Shown here: piece after piece, positions 8,705 through 17,276 of the stretch
How positions within the stretch are numbered: position 1 is the first letter of the stretch
Layout: every line of letters begins with the position of its first letter
Source of the DNA: Corynebacterium yudongzhengii
Lineage (GTDB): Bacteria; Actinomycetota; Actinomycetes; Mycobacteriales; Mycobacteriaceae
Direction of reading: 5' to 3'
Length of the DNA: 64,000 nt
Assembly (NCBI RefSeq): GCF_003065405.1
Contig: NZ_CP026947.1
Coordinates: forward strand, 248,001-312,000
The notes under the pieces: model-generated
Told to the model about the DNA's origin: nothing
The model's input: only the letters and a program-made list of their open reading frames with translations
The model's database searches: none
Position numbers and translations under genes: made by a program

Positions 8705-9453
8705 TGAATCTAACTGTAGAGATCTGGCGTCAGGCCGGACCGAATCAGGACGGCGCGTTCGAGACCGTCAAGGTCGACGACGCAGAGCCGCAGATGTCCA
8801 TCCTCGAGCTGCTCGACCACATCAACTCTGGCCTGCTGCACCGCGGCGAAGAGCCCTTCGCCTTCGCCTCCGACTGCCGCGAGGGCATCTGTGGCACCTG
8901 TGGCCTCATGGTCAACGGCCGCCCGCATGGCCCCTCCCAGCACACCCCGGCCTGCCAGCAGCGCCTGGTGGAGTTCGCCGACGGTGACACCATCAAGCTG
9001 GAGCCGCTGCGCTCGGCTGCCTACCCGGTCATCAAGGACATGGTCGTCGACCGTTCCGCCCTCGACCGCGTGATGGAGCAGGGTGGCTACGTCTCCATGA
9101 ACGCCGGCACCGCCCCGGATGCCGACGAGCTGCTCCAGGGCAGCAACACCGCCGAGTTCGCCCTCGACCACGCCGCCTGCATCGGCTGCGGCGCCTGCGT
9201 CGCGGCCTGCCCGAACGGTGCTGCCCACCTGTTCACCGGCGCGAAGCTCGTGCACCTGGCGAACATGCCGCTCGGCAAGGAGGAGCGCGGCAAGCGCGCC
9301 CGCGACATGGTCGACTCCCTGGAGAGCAACTTCGGCCACTGCTCGCTCTACGGCGAGTGCGCCGATGTCTGCCCGGCCGGCATCCCGCTGACCGCGGTCT
9401 CCGCGGTCACCCGCGAAAGGGCACGTGCCGCATTCCGCGGCAAGGACGACTAA
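8704..9453 (+). CDS. sdhB: Succinate dehydrogenase iron-sulfur subunit
   Basis: Electron-transfer subunit (249 aa) linking the flavin to the membrane quinone site. The [2Fe-2S] motif SDCREGICGTCG is near residues 57-70. The C-terminal ferredoxin part has CIGCGACVAACPNGA and CSLYGECADVCPAG for the other two clusters. The start is the ATG at 8704, overlapping the sdhA stop; a longer open frame starting further upstream lies inside sdhA and is not credible. It ends the sdhCAB operon. Confidence 0.95.
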   Translation: MNLTVEIWRQAGPNQDGAFETVKVDDAEPQMSILELLDHINSGLLHRGEEPFAFASDCREGICGTCGLMVNGRPHGPSQHTPACQQRLVEFADGDTIKLEPLRSAAYPVIKDMVVDRSALDRVMEQGGYVSMNAGTAPDADELLQGSNTAEFALDHAACIGCGACVAACPNGAAHLFTGAKLVHLANMPLGKEERGKRARDMVDSLESNFGHCSLYGECADVCPAGIPLTAVSAVTRERARAAFRGKDD

Positions 9454-9515
9454 ACTGACTAAGTAGTCGTGTTCCGATCACTGATCACCTGCACAAGCGA
9501 AAGAGAGAAACGGTC

Positions 9516-9902
9516 ATGAGCTCCCACGCCGCCGCCGTCGAGCACAACGAGAACCTGCACACCGAGGGTTACCCCACCTACCACACGGGTAACGCCGAGG
9601 ATGCCTACATCGAAGGCTACGACCCGGTCTCCCTCAGTGCTCCGCACTCCTCGTTGCTGAAGACCTCGACGTGGTTGGGTATGGGCCTGGTTATGGCCTC
9701 CCTCGCCGGCTTCGGCACGCTGCTTTTCGGCCTCGCCCAGTTCTTCTGGGGCACCGGCACCGCCGATCACAGCCCGGTTACCCTCATGGTTATCGGCGGT
9801 GTCATCGGCGTGGTGCTGCTCGTTGTCGGCCTCGTCCTCGCTGCCGTCGTCGGCCGCAAGGATTACAAGGCTTATACCAAGCGCACCGGTCGCTATAACT
9901 AG
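9516..9902 (+). CDS. Small conserved membrane protein downstream of sdhB
   Basis: 128 aa with a soluble, acidic and His-containing N-terminus of about 50 residues, two strong transmembrane helices (about 52-76 and 86-112), and a basic tail (GRKDYKAYTKRTGR). An AAGAGAG ribosome site precedes the ATG. It starts 62 bases after sdhB and is followed by a terminator, so it is probably the last gene of the sdh transcript. Such a protein follows sdhB in other corynebacteria. A role in complex II assembly is possible, but nothing in the sequence proves it. Confidence 0.75.
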   Translation: MSSHAAAVEHNENLHTEGYPTYHTGNAEDAYIEGYDPVSLSAPHSSLLKTSTWLGMGLVMASLAGFGTLLFGLAQFFWGTGTADHSPVTLMVIGGVIGVVLLVVGLVLAAVVGRKDYKAYTKRTGRYN

Positions 9903-9917
9903 CGCGCACGCTTGATG

Positions 9918-9948
9918 AGGGCTCGGGCCAGACGGTCCGGGCCCTTTT
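9918..9948 (+). terminator. Rho-independent terminator after the sdh operon
   Basis: AGGGCTCGG (9918-9926) and CCGGGCCCT (9937-9945) pair with one G-T wobble and are followed by TTTT. Confidence 0.85.
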
Positions 9949-9971
9949 CTTCTGCCGGAGGCGGCTGTGGC

Positions 9972-9977
9972 CATAAT
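9972..9977 (+). promoter_or_regulatory. -10 box of the DUF445 gene, leaderless type
   Basis: CATAAT lies seven bases before the ATG at 9985. This favours 9985 as the start over the GTG at 9967. Confidence 0.5.
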
Positions 9978-9984
9978 GGAGACC

Positions 9985-11277
9985 ATGTCTGAACCCTCGA
10001 CGGTGCCGGGGCCGAGCCCGGAGGTGGAAAGGCAGCGTCGACAAGCGCTGCGCAGACACAAGGCTTTCGTCACCGCGCTGCTGGGCGTGGCCGCGGCCAT
10101 CTTCTTGGCCTGCTCGTGGTGGCAGACCCAGCCCGGCGGCGCGCCCGCCTGGGTGGGCTATGTCCGCGCGGCCGCCGAGGCCGGCATGGTTGGCGGACTG
10201 GCCGACTGGTTCGCAGTGACCGCGCTTTTCCGCCACCCGCTGGGCATCCCCATCCCGCACACCGCCCTGATCCCGCGCAAGAAGGATCAGCTGGGCACCG
10301 CGCTCAGCGGATTCGTGGGGGAGAACTTCTTAAACCCGCAGCTCATCACCGAGAAAGTAGCCGGCGCACAGGTGCCGGAAAAGATCGGCGCCTGGCTCAG
10401 CCAAGAGGATAACGCCGCGATCGTCTCCCGGGAGGTCGGCCGTTTCACCGGGAAAGCGGTGCGCGCCATCGACCCGGCGGACGCCGAAGCGATCATCAAC
10501 TCCCAGTTCATCGCGCGTCTCGCCGAACCCGAGTGGGGCCCACACGCCGGCCGCATGCTCCAGGGGCTTATCGACGACGGCAAAACCGAACCCGTCGTCG
10601 AGGCCATCATCACCTGGACCCGCGAAAGGGTCGGCGGCGCCGAGGACACCATCGTCTCGCTCATCGACGAACGCATGCCCCAGTGGGCGCCGCGCTTTGC
10701 CCGCGACCTCGTCGGCGAGCGCGTCTACCGCGAGGTCGTCGCCTTCCTCGAAGACATCGACAACGACCCCGACCATGAGGCCCGCCACGGCATCCGGCGC
10801 TTCATCGCGCAACTTGCCGACGACCTCCAGCACGACCCCACCATGATCGCCCGCGTCGAATCCATCAAGGACGACATCATGGGCTCCCGCGCGGTCCGAG
10901 GGGCGGGTGCCTCCATCTGGCAGGCCGTTTCGCAGGCGCTTATCGACGCCGCCGAGGACCCCGACTCCCTGTTGCGGGCCAAGGTGCGGGAGATGTGCGT
11001 GCACTGGGGCAAACGCATCCAGAGCGATCCGGAGCTGCGGGCCAGCCTGGATCGGCGGATTACCGGCGCGGTGCGCTTTTTGGCGGAGAACTACTCCGGG
11101 GAGGTCACCGCGATCATCTCGGAGACCGTGCACCGGTGGGATGCGCGCGAAGCCAGCGACAAGATCGAGCTCATGGTGGGTAAGGACCTGCAGTTCATCC
11201 GCTTAAACGGCACGATCGTGGGTGCACTGGCCGGTCTGGTTATTTACACTGTTAACCAGATACTTTTCGGCGCCTAA
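9985..11277 (+). CDS. DUF445 family membrane protein
   Basis: 430 aa. Near the N-terminus, after a basic stretch, come a transmembrane helix (FVTALLGVAAAIFLACSWW) and the hallmark GLADWFAVTALFRHPLG of DUF445 (YjiN/YheB) proteins. A long, mostly helical soluble region with GFVGENFL follows, and a second membrane helix closes the protein (TIVGALAGLVIYTVNQILF). Proteins of this family are membrane-anchored and of unknown function. An in-frame GTG at 9967 has a GGAGG five bases upstream and is an alternative start, but the CATAAT box seven bases before the ATG suggests a leaderless message. It is followed closely by two more small genes. Confidence 0.82.
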   Translation: MSEPSTVPGPSPEVERQRRQALRRHKAFVTALLGVAAAIFLACSWWQTQPGGAPAWVGYVRAAAEAGMVGGLADWFAVTALFRHPLGIPIPHTALIPRKKDQLGTALSGFVGENFLNPQLITEKVAGAQVPEKIGAWLSQEDNAAIVSREVGRFTGKAVRAIDPADAEAIINSQFIARLAEPEWGPHAGRMLQGLIDDGKTEPVVEAIITWTRERVGGAEDTIVSLIDERMPQWAPRFARDLVGERVYREVVAFLEDIDNDPDHEARHGIRRFIAQLADDLQHDPTMIARVESIKDDIMGSRAVRGAGASIWQAVSQALIDAAEDPDSLLRAKVREMCVHWGKRIQSDPELRASLDRRITGAVRFLAENYSGEVTAIISETVHRWDAREASDKIELMVGKDLQFIRLNGTIVGALAGLVIYTVNQILFGA

Positions 11278-11312
11278 ACCCGATGAAACCCGATCAAGGA
11301 GAGCACGCCACC

Positions 11313-11939
11313 ATGCCCGAACAGCTCCCCGGAGACAACAGCAACCGTTCCTCCCTGCTCGATAGCCTCAAGAGCGCTGGCTCCGCCGTGGGCGAGGTGA
11401 TCAGCGATTTTAGCGATCGTCTCCGCGAGGACCGCGCCGAGCGCACCGCGGAAAAGGGGCAGGATTCCTTGAGCGAGCGCCTCAAGCAGGCGGCCTCGCG
11501 CGCCCGCCAGGAACTCTCCTATGCCCAGGGCGGCTCCGACATCCGGGAGGCCTCGGGCCGTTTCGCGAAGGAGGCCGAGGAGATCTTCAAGGAGATGTAC
11601 GGCTCCGTCTCCCGCGCCGCGGATGGCACCCGCGATTCGGAGGCCTATGACACGGTCCGCGGCCAGGTCTCGGAATCGGTGCAGTCGGTGCGCGGCTCGA
11701 TCGACGATGCCGTCGCCAAGGCCCGCGAGCGTACGCAGAAGAAAGAAGGCGCTGGTGCGGCCGGTGCCGGTGCTGGTGCCGACGACGGCGCGGATGCCTC
11801 CAGCCGCCTCGACGACCTGCTGGGGCGTTTGCGCGGCGACGCCGATAAGAAGCAGACCGATTCTCTTGCAGAAGACACGCCCGATATCATTGACGGGGAA
11901 GTCGTCTCCGAGGACGATCAGACCAACGAGAGGAAATGA
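11313..11939 (+). CDS. Hydrophilic coiled protein of unknown function
   Basis: 208 aa, very rich in Ala, Asp, Glu, Arg and Ser, without membrane segments or Cys. Residues 10-130 should be largely helical, with heptad-like runs (SDRLREDRAERTAEK, REASGRFAKEAEEIFKEMY). A Gly/Ala hinge follows (AGAAGAGAGADDGAD), then an acidic tail. The start at 11313 is chosen because AAGGAG lies about eleven bases upstream; an ATG at 11283 would add ten residues. It sits between a DUF445 membrane protein and a DUF2516 membrane protein, apparently in one transcript. I recognise no family. Confidence 0.65.
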   Translation: MPEQLPGDNSNRSSLLDSLKSAGSAVGEVISDFSDRLREDRAERTAEKGQDSLSERLKQAASRARQELSYAQGGSDIREASGRFAKEAEEIFKEMYGSVSRAADGTRDSEAYDTVRGQVSESVQSVRGSIDDAVAKARERTQKKEGAGAAGAGAGADDGADASSRLDDLLGRLRGDADKKQTDSLAEDTPDIIDGEVVSEDDQTNERK

Positions 11940-11949
11940 GAGGCATCAC

Positions 11950-12246
11950 ATGGCGGCTCAGTACCTAATCATGGCCTATGACTTTTTCGAGTGGGGCCTG
12001 TACATGCTGATCGCCCTGACGGGTCTGGTGGCAGCGGTGCTCGCCGGAACCACCCGCGACGATGCTTATGACGCCGCCGGTCGCCAGAGCAAATGGGTGT
12101 GGACGGGTATCCTCGCTGCCTCGACCCTGGCGGTGGCCCTGCGCTTCCCGTTTTTGTCCTGGGCCGGCATGGTCGCCATCGGTCTGTACTGGTTCGATGT
12201 CCGTCCGCAGATCAAGGACATCCTGTCGGGTAACTACGGCTGGTAG
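11950..12246 (+). CDS. DUF2516 family small membrane protein
   Basis: 98 aa with three predicted transmembrane helices (about 14-36, 48-66 and 68-80) and the family-typical WFDVRPQIKDIL end. Function unknown. The ATG at 11950 follows the previous stop by ten bases, with a purine-rich AGAGG site. Open frame continuing upstream of it overlaps the preceding gene and is a shadow. Its stop abuts the next ATG, suggesting coupled translation. Confidence 0.8.
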   Translation: MAAQYLIMAYDFFEWGLYMLIALTGLVAAVLAGTTRDDAYDAAGRQSKWVWTGILAASTLAVALRFPFLSWAGMVAIGLYWFDVRPQIKDILSGNYGW

Positions 12247-12789
12247 ATGGACGACATCACCTGGCTCAACGCCCGCACCACCGTTCTCGCTCCCGCCGCT
12301 GGGGCAGATGAGGTGCGGGCTTTTCTCACGTCGGCATCCACCGCCGGAGCGCACACGGCCGTGGTCCATCCGACCCAGGAATTCCTTGTGCCGGACAACA
12401 TGAGATCCGCGGTGGCGGTGGGGCACCCATCGGGTAAACACCACGGGTTGATCAAGGCCTCGGAGGCGCGCCTAGCTGTCGAGCACGGGGTGGAAGAGAT
12501 CTGGTTGACCCCGGATCCCGATCTCCGCGATGCGAATGCTTACCTCGCGGAGATCGCCACCGTGCGCCAGGCCGTGCCGGAACCGGTCGTGCTCGTGGTG
12601 CGCGCCGTGGCACCGGAAGTATACGAGGCGGCGTATCTCGGTGGGGCGGAGCACGTCGTCACGCGGGAAGAGCCTGCCCGTGCCGCGGACATCGCGGCGG
12701 TCGCGGGTGTCGACGACGCCGTCGTCGCCCTCGAGGCCGGGGCGCAGCGCCTCGCTACGCGCGTGGCCGGGTGGGATCGCCTGAAATAA
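12247..12789 (+). CDS. Deoxyribose-phosphate aldolase-like protein, probably without aldolase activity
   Basis: 180 aa. The stretch VAVGHPSGKHHGLIKASEARLAVEHGVEEIWL follows the pattern of DeoC (hydrophobic strand, FPxG, K, EA, A...GA.EID), so this is a TIM-barrel relative. It is about 40 residues shorter than DeoC, and the segment with the Schiff-base lysine (KTSTG in true DeoC) is absent. The catalytic Asp-rich N-terminal segment is also not recognisable. The ATG directly follows the DUF2516 stop with no gap and has no clear ribosome site, so translation is probably coupled. A non-catalytic or altered role is inferred. Confidence 0.6.
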   Translation: MDDITWLNARTTVLAPAAGADEVRAFLTSASTAGAHTAVVHPTQEFLVPDNMRSAVAVGHPSGKHHGLIKASEARLAVEHGVEEIWLTPDPDLRDANAYLAEIATVRQAVPEPVVLVVRAVAPEVYEAAYLGGAEHVVTREEPARAADIAAVAGVDDAVVALEAGAQRLATRVAGWDRLK

Positions 12790-13404
12790 GGCGCCTGGGC
12801 TGGGCGGTAGGGATGCACTGCCGGAGCTACGGAGTGCGTGTCCGTGTAGTTGGTCGCAGAGGCCCGGCTACCTGGTAGTGCCCTTTGGCGCCGGTGATTA
12901 CTGGTGCGGAGGCGTCGTAGTTTCGGTGTTTCTTGCGTCAGTAATACGGAGAAGACTCCTTCTCGGGCGCACGGAGACCACGGCGATACGCCTCTTTCCG
13001 CGGTGTGCAGCCCCGCGGATTCTCTCTCGCTGGAATGCGCCTGCCGGAGTGTTCCTCACACCTTGGCGATCAGCCCGAAAAGAATTGCTGGATTGCCGTC
13101 TTGGTCTACTGGCGGAGGTGAAGCAACGGAACTCAGCCACGGCGACTATGCCGCCGCATAGTGCGGACCGGGTTTTACACACGTGCGTAATCGGAAATCA
13201 ATGGATCTCTGGAAACTCATAGGTACGCGGGACACACTGTCGCCTGATGCCGCGTGCCGAGCACTAGCGCCACCACCCTCGGGGTCTGCTGAGGGTTGGG
13301 GAGCCTGCGCCGCCGGGGCCTGGGACGTGGCGACCGAGGCCGGATGGCTGCTGCTACCAACTATCCGGAAACTACTCGGAAACCGTCGCCTAGAATCAGG
13401 CACC
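12790..13404. other. Gene-free stretch between convergent genes
   Basis: 615 bases between the DeoC-like gene and the MFS pseudogene. Several 60-115 codon frames exist on both strands but they overlap each other, lack ribosome sites and have no recognisable protein character. A small GCACC-CTA-GGTGC hairpin lies near 13398-13413. It may be the remains of a lost gene, but nothing identifies it. Confidence 0.5.
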
Positions 13405-14611
13405 CTAGGTGCTGAGAGATTTCCTGGTCAGAGAGAAAACGCCGAGGGCAATGGTGATTCCACCGCCGCAGATCATGAAGGGGATGACGTTGGCAGGGGT
13501 TAAGAACAGGCCGGCAACGAAGGATGCGAACACGAAGGAATAGATACAAAACACGAACGCAGAAATGAGCGTCGTTCGCTTGTCCTCCGGGATGGCTTTC
13601 ATAAGCAGCGAGGTCACGAAGACATTCTGCCCGCCGTTTCCGATGCCGAGAAGTACGCCGGCGGCCATCGTGAACACCAGGCTCCAGGGCTGGAACAGCG
13701 CGATGATCGCTATCCCGGTGAACACACCCGATAACCCTATTCCTCGTTGCGTCTTTTCACGTGTGATCGCTTGCATCACTATCGGGCCTATAACGAGGCC
13801 GACGCTCATCGACGCCCCGACCAGTCCATAGTCCGAGGCCGGTCGCTCTTGCATGGTGCGCAAATAAATGACGATGCCCACGTTGACCACGGAGCCGAAG
13901 AAGGCCACCCCCATCGGCGGCAGCAGCCTTATGGCCACACCGGGCAGCCTCAGCAGCTCCACAATCGACCGGAAGAACCTCCCCCCGGGCAGCGCCCGAG
14001 GCGCCTTCTTCCTCGCTCGGAGGATACGGGAGAGAGGGAACCTTCGTGAGCGTGAACAGGGCGCTTAAGAGGCAAAGCGCGATGCATCCCACATAGATAT
14101 ACAGAGACCCTAGGGAGTAGAGGAGTCCTCCCAGAGCCGGACCCGCGACGAAGCCGGCATTGCGGACCGTCGTGACCCACTTGTTGACTGAATCGTAGTC
14201 CTGCTTCTCAAAAGCCTCGGCCACGAAGAGCAGGACAACCACCCAAAGAGCCCCGCCGAGAAGCCCCAGGAGGCCTCCGACGAAAACGGCTAGGCCGGGC
14301 ACCGGGTCCTGAGCAAGGTAGAGGCAGGGGAGGATGACCGCTGCCTCGCATGCGAGAATGCCGGCGAGTATCCTCGCTAAGCTTTTCCCTTCGATAAGGA
14401 AGTACCGCGATAAAGGGCTGGCAAGGAGGCTGCCCGCTGTTGTGGTCGCGAAAAGAAGAGAAGGCCACAGCCCACGTGTGCTGTCGATTTCGAGCATGAG
14501 AACCGTCGCGATCAGTTCATCTACGACGCTGGCGCAAAACAAAAGGACGAGGGCGAAAGCCCAGCGCGCCTTGGTTGGTGTTGCGCTTTGAGAAGGCAGC
14601 GGGGCGGTCAT
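13405..14611 (-). pseudogene. Frameshifted major facilitator superfamily transporter
   Basis: The N-terminal half starts at the ATG at 14611 (MTAPLPSQSATPTKARWAFA) and gives six membrane helices, including the MFS-like VNKWVTTVRNAGFVAGPALGG. It then runs into out-of-frame sequence after TLTKVPSLPYPPSEEEG. The C-terminal half is in another frame (GGRFFRSIVELLRLPGVAIR onward to the stop at 13405) and gives the remaining helices. The switch lies in the cytoplasmic loop between the halves, about 13980-14050, where there is a run of six C at about 13980. Joined, the two parts give about 400 residues, normal for MFS drug or metabolite exporters. Either the gene is broken or the C-run carries a sequencing error. 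The IS256-family element lies just upstream of its 5' end. Confidence 0.75.
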
Positions 14612-14759
14612 GGCGCATCGAGGGGTCGTACGTGCCACCAAGCGTCCCACGAAGCCGCCGGCACGCGGCCCCACTTCTCGCCCCAAGCAATATTTGACAT
14701 GCCCTTCAAATCTTAAGCCTCCACCTCGCAGTAACAGTGATGGAGATCCCTCTATAGGT

Positions 14760-14770
14760 TGCGGATCAGT
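14760..14770 (+). repeat. 11-bp direct repeat, left of the IS256-type element
   Basis: TGCGGATCAGT here recurs in the same orientation at 16206-16216, outside the other end of the element. It may mark a target duplication, although it is longer than the usual 8-9 bp and not flush with the inverted repeats. Confidence 0.5.
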
Positions 14771-16205
14771 AATGCCCCTTAAGGTGGTGTAACTCGGTGG
14801 CCGAGATCGTCTGCAGATTCGTGTTGTGCACGGATGTAGAGCGGCCACCGTGTGATCCTTCGAGTCAACCTCTTACCGAATCCTCGAATGGAGTCATCAC
14901 GATGACCGCACCTCATATTGTCGACCCTGCCGGCCTTCTTGGCCAAGCCCTCGCCGAGGCGTCGCCGGATCTGATGCGCGAGCTGCTGCAGACCATGATC
15001 AACGCCTTGCTGTCCGCCGATGCCGACGCCGTCTGCGGGGCGGAGTGGAACGCCCGCTCTGCCGAGCGCACCAACTACCGAAACGGCTACCGCCACCGCC
15101 CGCTCGATACGCGGGTTGGCACCGTCGACGTGGCGGTGCCCAAGCTGCGGTCGGGGTCCTACTTTCCCGAGTGGCTGCTCGAGCGCCGCAAGCGTGCTGA
15201 GTCCGCGCTGATCACCGTCGTGGCGGATTGCTATCTGGCCGGAGTGTCCACCCGCCGCATGGACAAGCTGGTCAAGACCCTGGGCATTGACTCACTGTCG
15301 AAGTCGCAGGTCTCCCGCATGGCCGCCGACCTGGATGAGCAGGTCGCCGCGTTCCGGCACCGGCGCCTGGATGAGGCAGGGCCGTTGACTTTCGTCACCG
15401 CCGATGCGTTGACGATCAAGGTTCGGGAAAACAAGCAGGTCGTCAAGGCCTCGGTGCTGCTGGCCACCGGGGTCAACGGCGACGGGCACCGCGAGGTGCT
15501 GGGCATGCAAGTGGCGACCAGTGAGACCAAGGCCTCGTGGAACACCTTCTTCGCCGACCTGGTCGCCCGCGGCCTGGGCGGCATGCGGCTGGTGACCTCT
15601 GATGCGCACGCCGGCCTCGTGGATGCGATCTCGGCGAATCTGCCCGGAGCCGCCTGGCAGCGCTGCCGCACCCACTACGCGGCGAACCTCATGGCGGTGT
15701 GCCCGAAGTCCATGTGGCCGGCCGTGAAGGCCATGCTGCACAGCGTCTATGACCAGCCCACCGCAGACGCCGTCAACGCCCAGTTCGACCGACTATTGGA
15801 CTACACCGAGCACCGGCTGCCCGAGGTCGCCGACCACCTCGGTGACGCTCGAGAGGACCTGCTCGCCTTCACCACGTTCCCCGACGACGTGTGGCGGAAG
15901 ATCTGGTCCAACAACCCCACCGAGCGGCTCAACCGCGAGATCCGCCGCCGCACCGACGTTGTAGGGATCTTCTCCAACCGGGATGCCATCGTCCGCCTCA
16001 TCGGCGCCGTCCTGGCCGAGCAGACCGACGAATGGGCCGAAGGACGTCGCTGCCTCGGCCTCGAAGTCCTGAGCCGATGCCGACTCGCCCTGACCACCGA
16101 CACCAGCTCGCAGACGGAGGTGAACACCGACCCACTGATGCAACTACCCGCCTGAGCACCAACGAAGGATCAAAAACCAGTTACACCACTACCAGGGGCT
16201 TGACC
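14771..16205 (+). mobile_element. IS256-family insertion sequence
   Basis: About 1.43 kb carrying one transposase gene. The imperfect terminal inverted repeats are GCCCCTTAAGGTGGTGTAACT at 14774-14794 and its mirror at 16179-16199 (17 of 21 positions pair). The outer limits are set by the flanking 11-bp direct repeats and may be a few bases off. Confidence 0.75.
14902..16155 (+). CDS. IS256 family transposase
   Basis: Mutator-type DDE transposase (417 aa). It shows the family's N-terminal zinc-like/AEW region (VCGAEWNARSAERTNYRNGYR), VPKLRSGSYFP, and the first catalytic Asp in FVTADALTIKVRENKQV. The second Asp is in LVTSDAHAGLVDAI, with the WQRCRTHYAANL motif after it, and the catalytic Glu lies in the C-terminal NNPTERLNREIRRRTDVVGIFSN block. 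The frame is intact, so the element may still be active. The ATG at 14902 is preceded by GGAG (14889-14892) about nine bases upstream; an in-frame extension back to 14797 starts inside the inverted-repeat region and is less likely. Confidence 0.93.
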   Translation: MTAPHIVDPAGLLGQALAEASPDLMRELLQTMINALLSADADAVCGAEWNARSAERTNYRNGYRHRPLDTRVGTVDVAVPKLRSGSYFPEWLLERRKRAESALITVVADCYLAGVSTRRMDKLVKTLGIDSLSKSQVSRMAADLDEQVAAFRHRRLDEAGPLTFVTADALTIKVRENKQVVKASVLLATGVNGDGHREVLGMQVATSETKASWNTFFADLVARGLGGMRLVTSDAHAGLVDAISANLPGAAWQRCRTHYAANLMAVCPKSMWPAVKAMLHSVYDQPTADAVNAQFDRLLDYTEHRLPEVADHLGDAREDLLAFTTFPDDVWRKIWSNNPTERLNREIRRRTDVVGIFSNRDAIVRLIGAVLAEQTDEWAEGRRCLGLEVLSRCRLALTTDTSSQTEVNTDPLMQLPA

Positions 16206-16216
16206 TGCGGATCAGT
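16206..16216 (+). repeat. 11-bp direct repeat, right of the IS256-type element
   Basis: Second copy of TGCGGATCAGT; see 14760-14770. Confidence 0.5.
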
Positions 16217-16297
16217 GATTCAAAGCCTGGGGAGACTCATAGCGGCCGCGAGAACCGGGCGACCTAAACCCGAGTCCGGCCCTGCACACGCCCAAAG

Positions 16298-16330
16298 CTA
16301 CGCCGGTTGCTGGTTGGGGTCGCCGGAACC
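16298..16330 (-). pseudogene. Displaced original 3' end of the lmeA-like gene
   Basis: Read on the minus strand, the bases left of the IS5-type element continue the lmeA-like frame exactly: after the shared CTA (Leu) codon they encode GSGDPNQQPA and a TAG stop at 16298. The insertion at 16331/17275 has cut them off from the gene body. Confidence 0.85.
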
Positions 16331-16332
16331 TA

Positions 16333-17273
16333 GGGCGTGTCTGACAATTGAGGGAAGCGTGGCATGGGACCCTGGCTCCCGTGTCGCGTTTTCACATGTT
16401 GAGTGATGCCCAGTGGGAGATGGTCGAAGAGCTTCTGCCCCGTCGCACGGGGAGAAAAGGCCGACCGTTCTCCGATCCCCGGCAGATGCTCGAGGCCATC
16501 CTCTACTGCCTTCGGGCAGGGATCGCGCGGTGTGACCTGCCCGCCTGCTTCGGGTCCTGGCAGACGGTCTACACCTGGCACAACCGGATGGCCAAGGACG
16601 GACACCTCGGACGTGATCCTTCAGCGACTTCCTACACAGGCCGATACGGAAGACCTGATCGACTGGTCGGTGTCGGTGGACTTTGACGATCACCCGGGCC
16701 CATCAGCACGTCACGAACATCACGCGGGTCACAGGGGGCTTTGTCGAATTACAACAACCTGCTGGCCGAGCCGCCTGATCACGCGGTCGGCCGATCACGG
16801 GGTGGTCTGTCTACCAAGGTCCACGCCCTGGTCGACGGCCATGGCATGCCCCTGACCATGATCGTTACTGCGGGCCACCGCGGTGACTGCCCGGTGCTGA
16901 TCCCGTTGTTGAAACGCCTGCGGGTGCCCGGGACGGTGGGCCGACCGCGCACCCGGCCCGATGAACTGCGCGCGGATAGGGCGTATGCATCGAAGGCTGT
17001 GCACAGGTATCTGCGCGAGCACAAGATCACGGCGACGATCCCGGAGAAGAAGGACGTGATCGCCGTCCGGAAGCGGAAAGGCTCGATGGGTGGGCGTCTA
17101 CCGACGTTCGATGCGCAGTCCTACAAGGGCTGCAACGTGGTGGAACGGTTTTCGGCAACCTCAAGCAGTGGCGGGGTGTGGCAACCCGGTACGACAAGCT
17201 CGCGGTTGTCTACCGGGTCGGCGTGATGGCTATCGCCGTCATGAGCTGGCTGAAGAAATTGTCAGACACGCCC
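16333..17273 (+). mobile_element. Decayed IS5-family (IS427-like) insertion sequence
   Basis: 941 bp bounded by perfect 17-bp inverted repeats (GGGCGTGTCTGACAATT at 16333-16349 and its complement at 17257-17273) and flanked on both sides by TA, the target duplication (16331-16332 and 17274-17275). It carries a transposase broken by several frameshifts and is inserted in the last codons of the lmeA-like gene. Confidence 0.9.
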
Positions 17274-17276
17274 TAG
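16381..17276 (+). pseudogene. IS5-family transposase with multiple frameshifts
   Basis: Pieces of an IS427-group DDE transposase follow in changing frames. First comes MLSDAQWEMVEELLPRR to YTWHNRMAKDG, then ILQRLPTQADTEDLIDWSVSVD. Next, after an extra T near 16683, comes TITRAHQHVTNITRVTGGFV, then GRSRGGLSTKVHALVDG to RADRAYASKAVHRYL. After loss of bases near 17150 the last piece is NLKQWRGVATRYDKLA to LSDTP. The family motifs (RAH, GRSRGGLSTK, ADRAYAS, QWRGVATRYDK) are all present, so decay is recent, but at least four shifts make a functional protein impossible without repeated recoding. The final stop TAG uses the flanking TA. Confidence 0.88.

Noticed and set aside
12878..13222. 114-codon frame in the gene-free gap
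   Set aside because: Competing frames on both strands, poor composition, no ribosome site.
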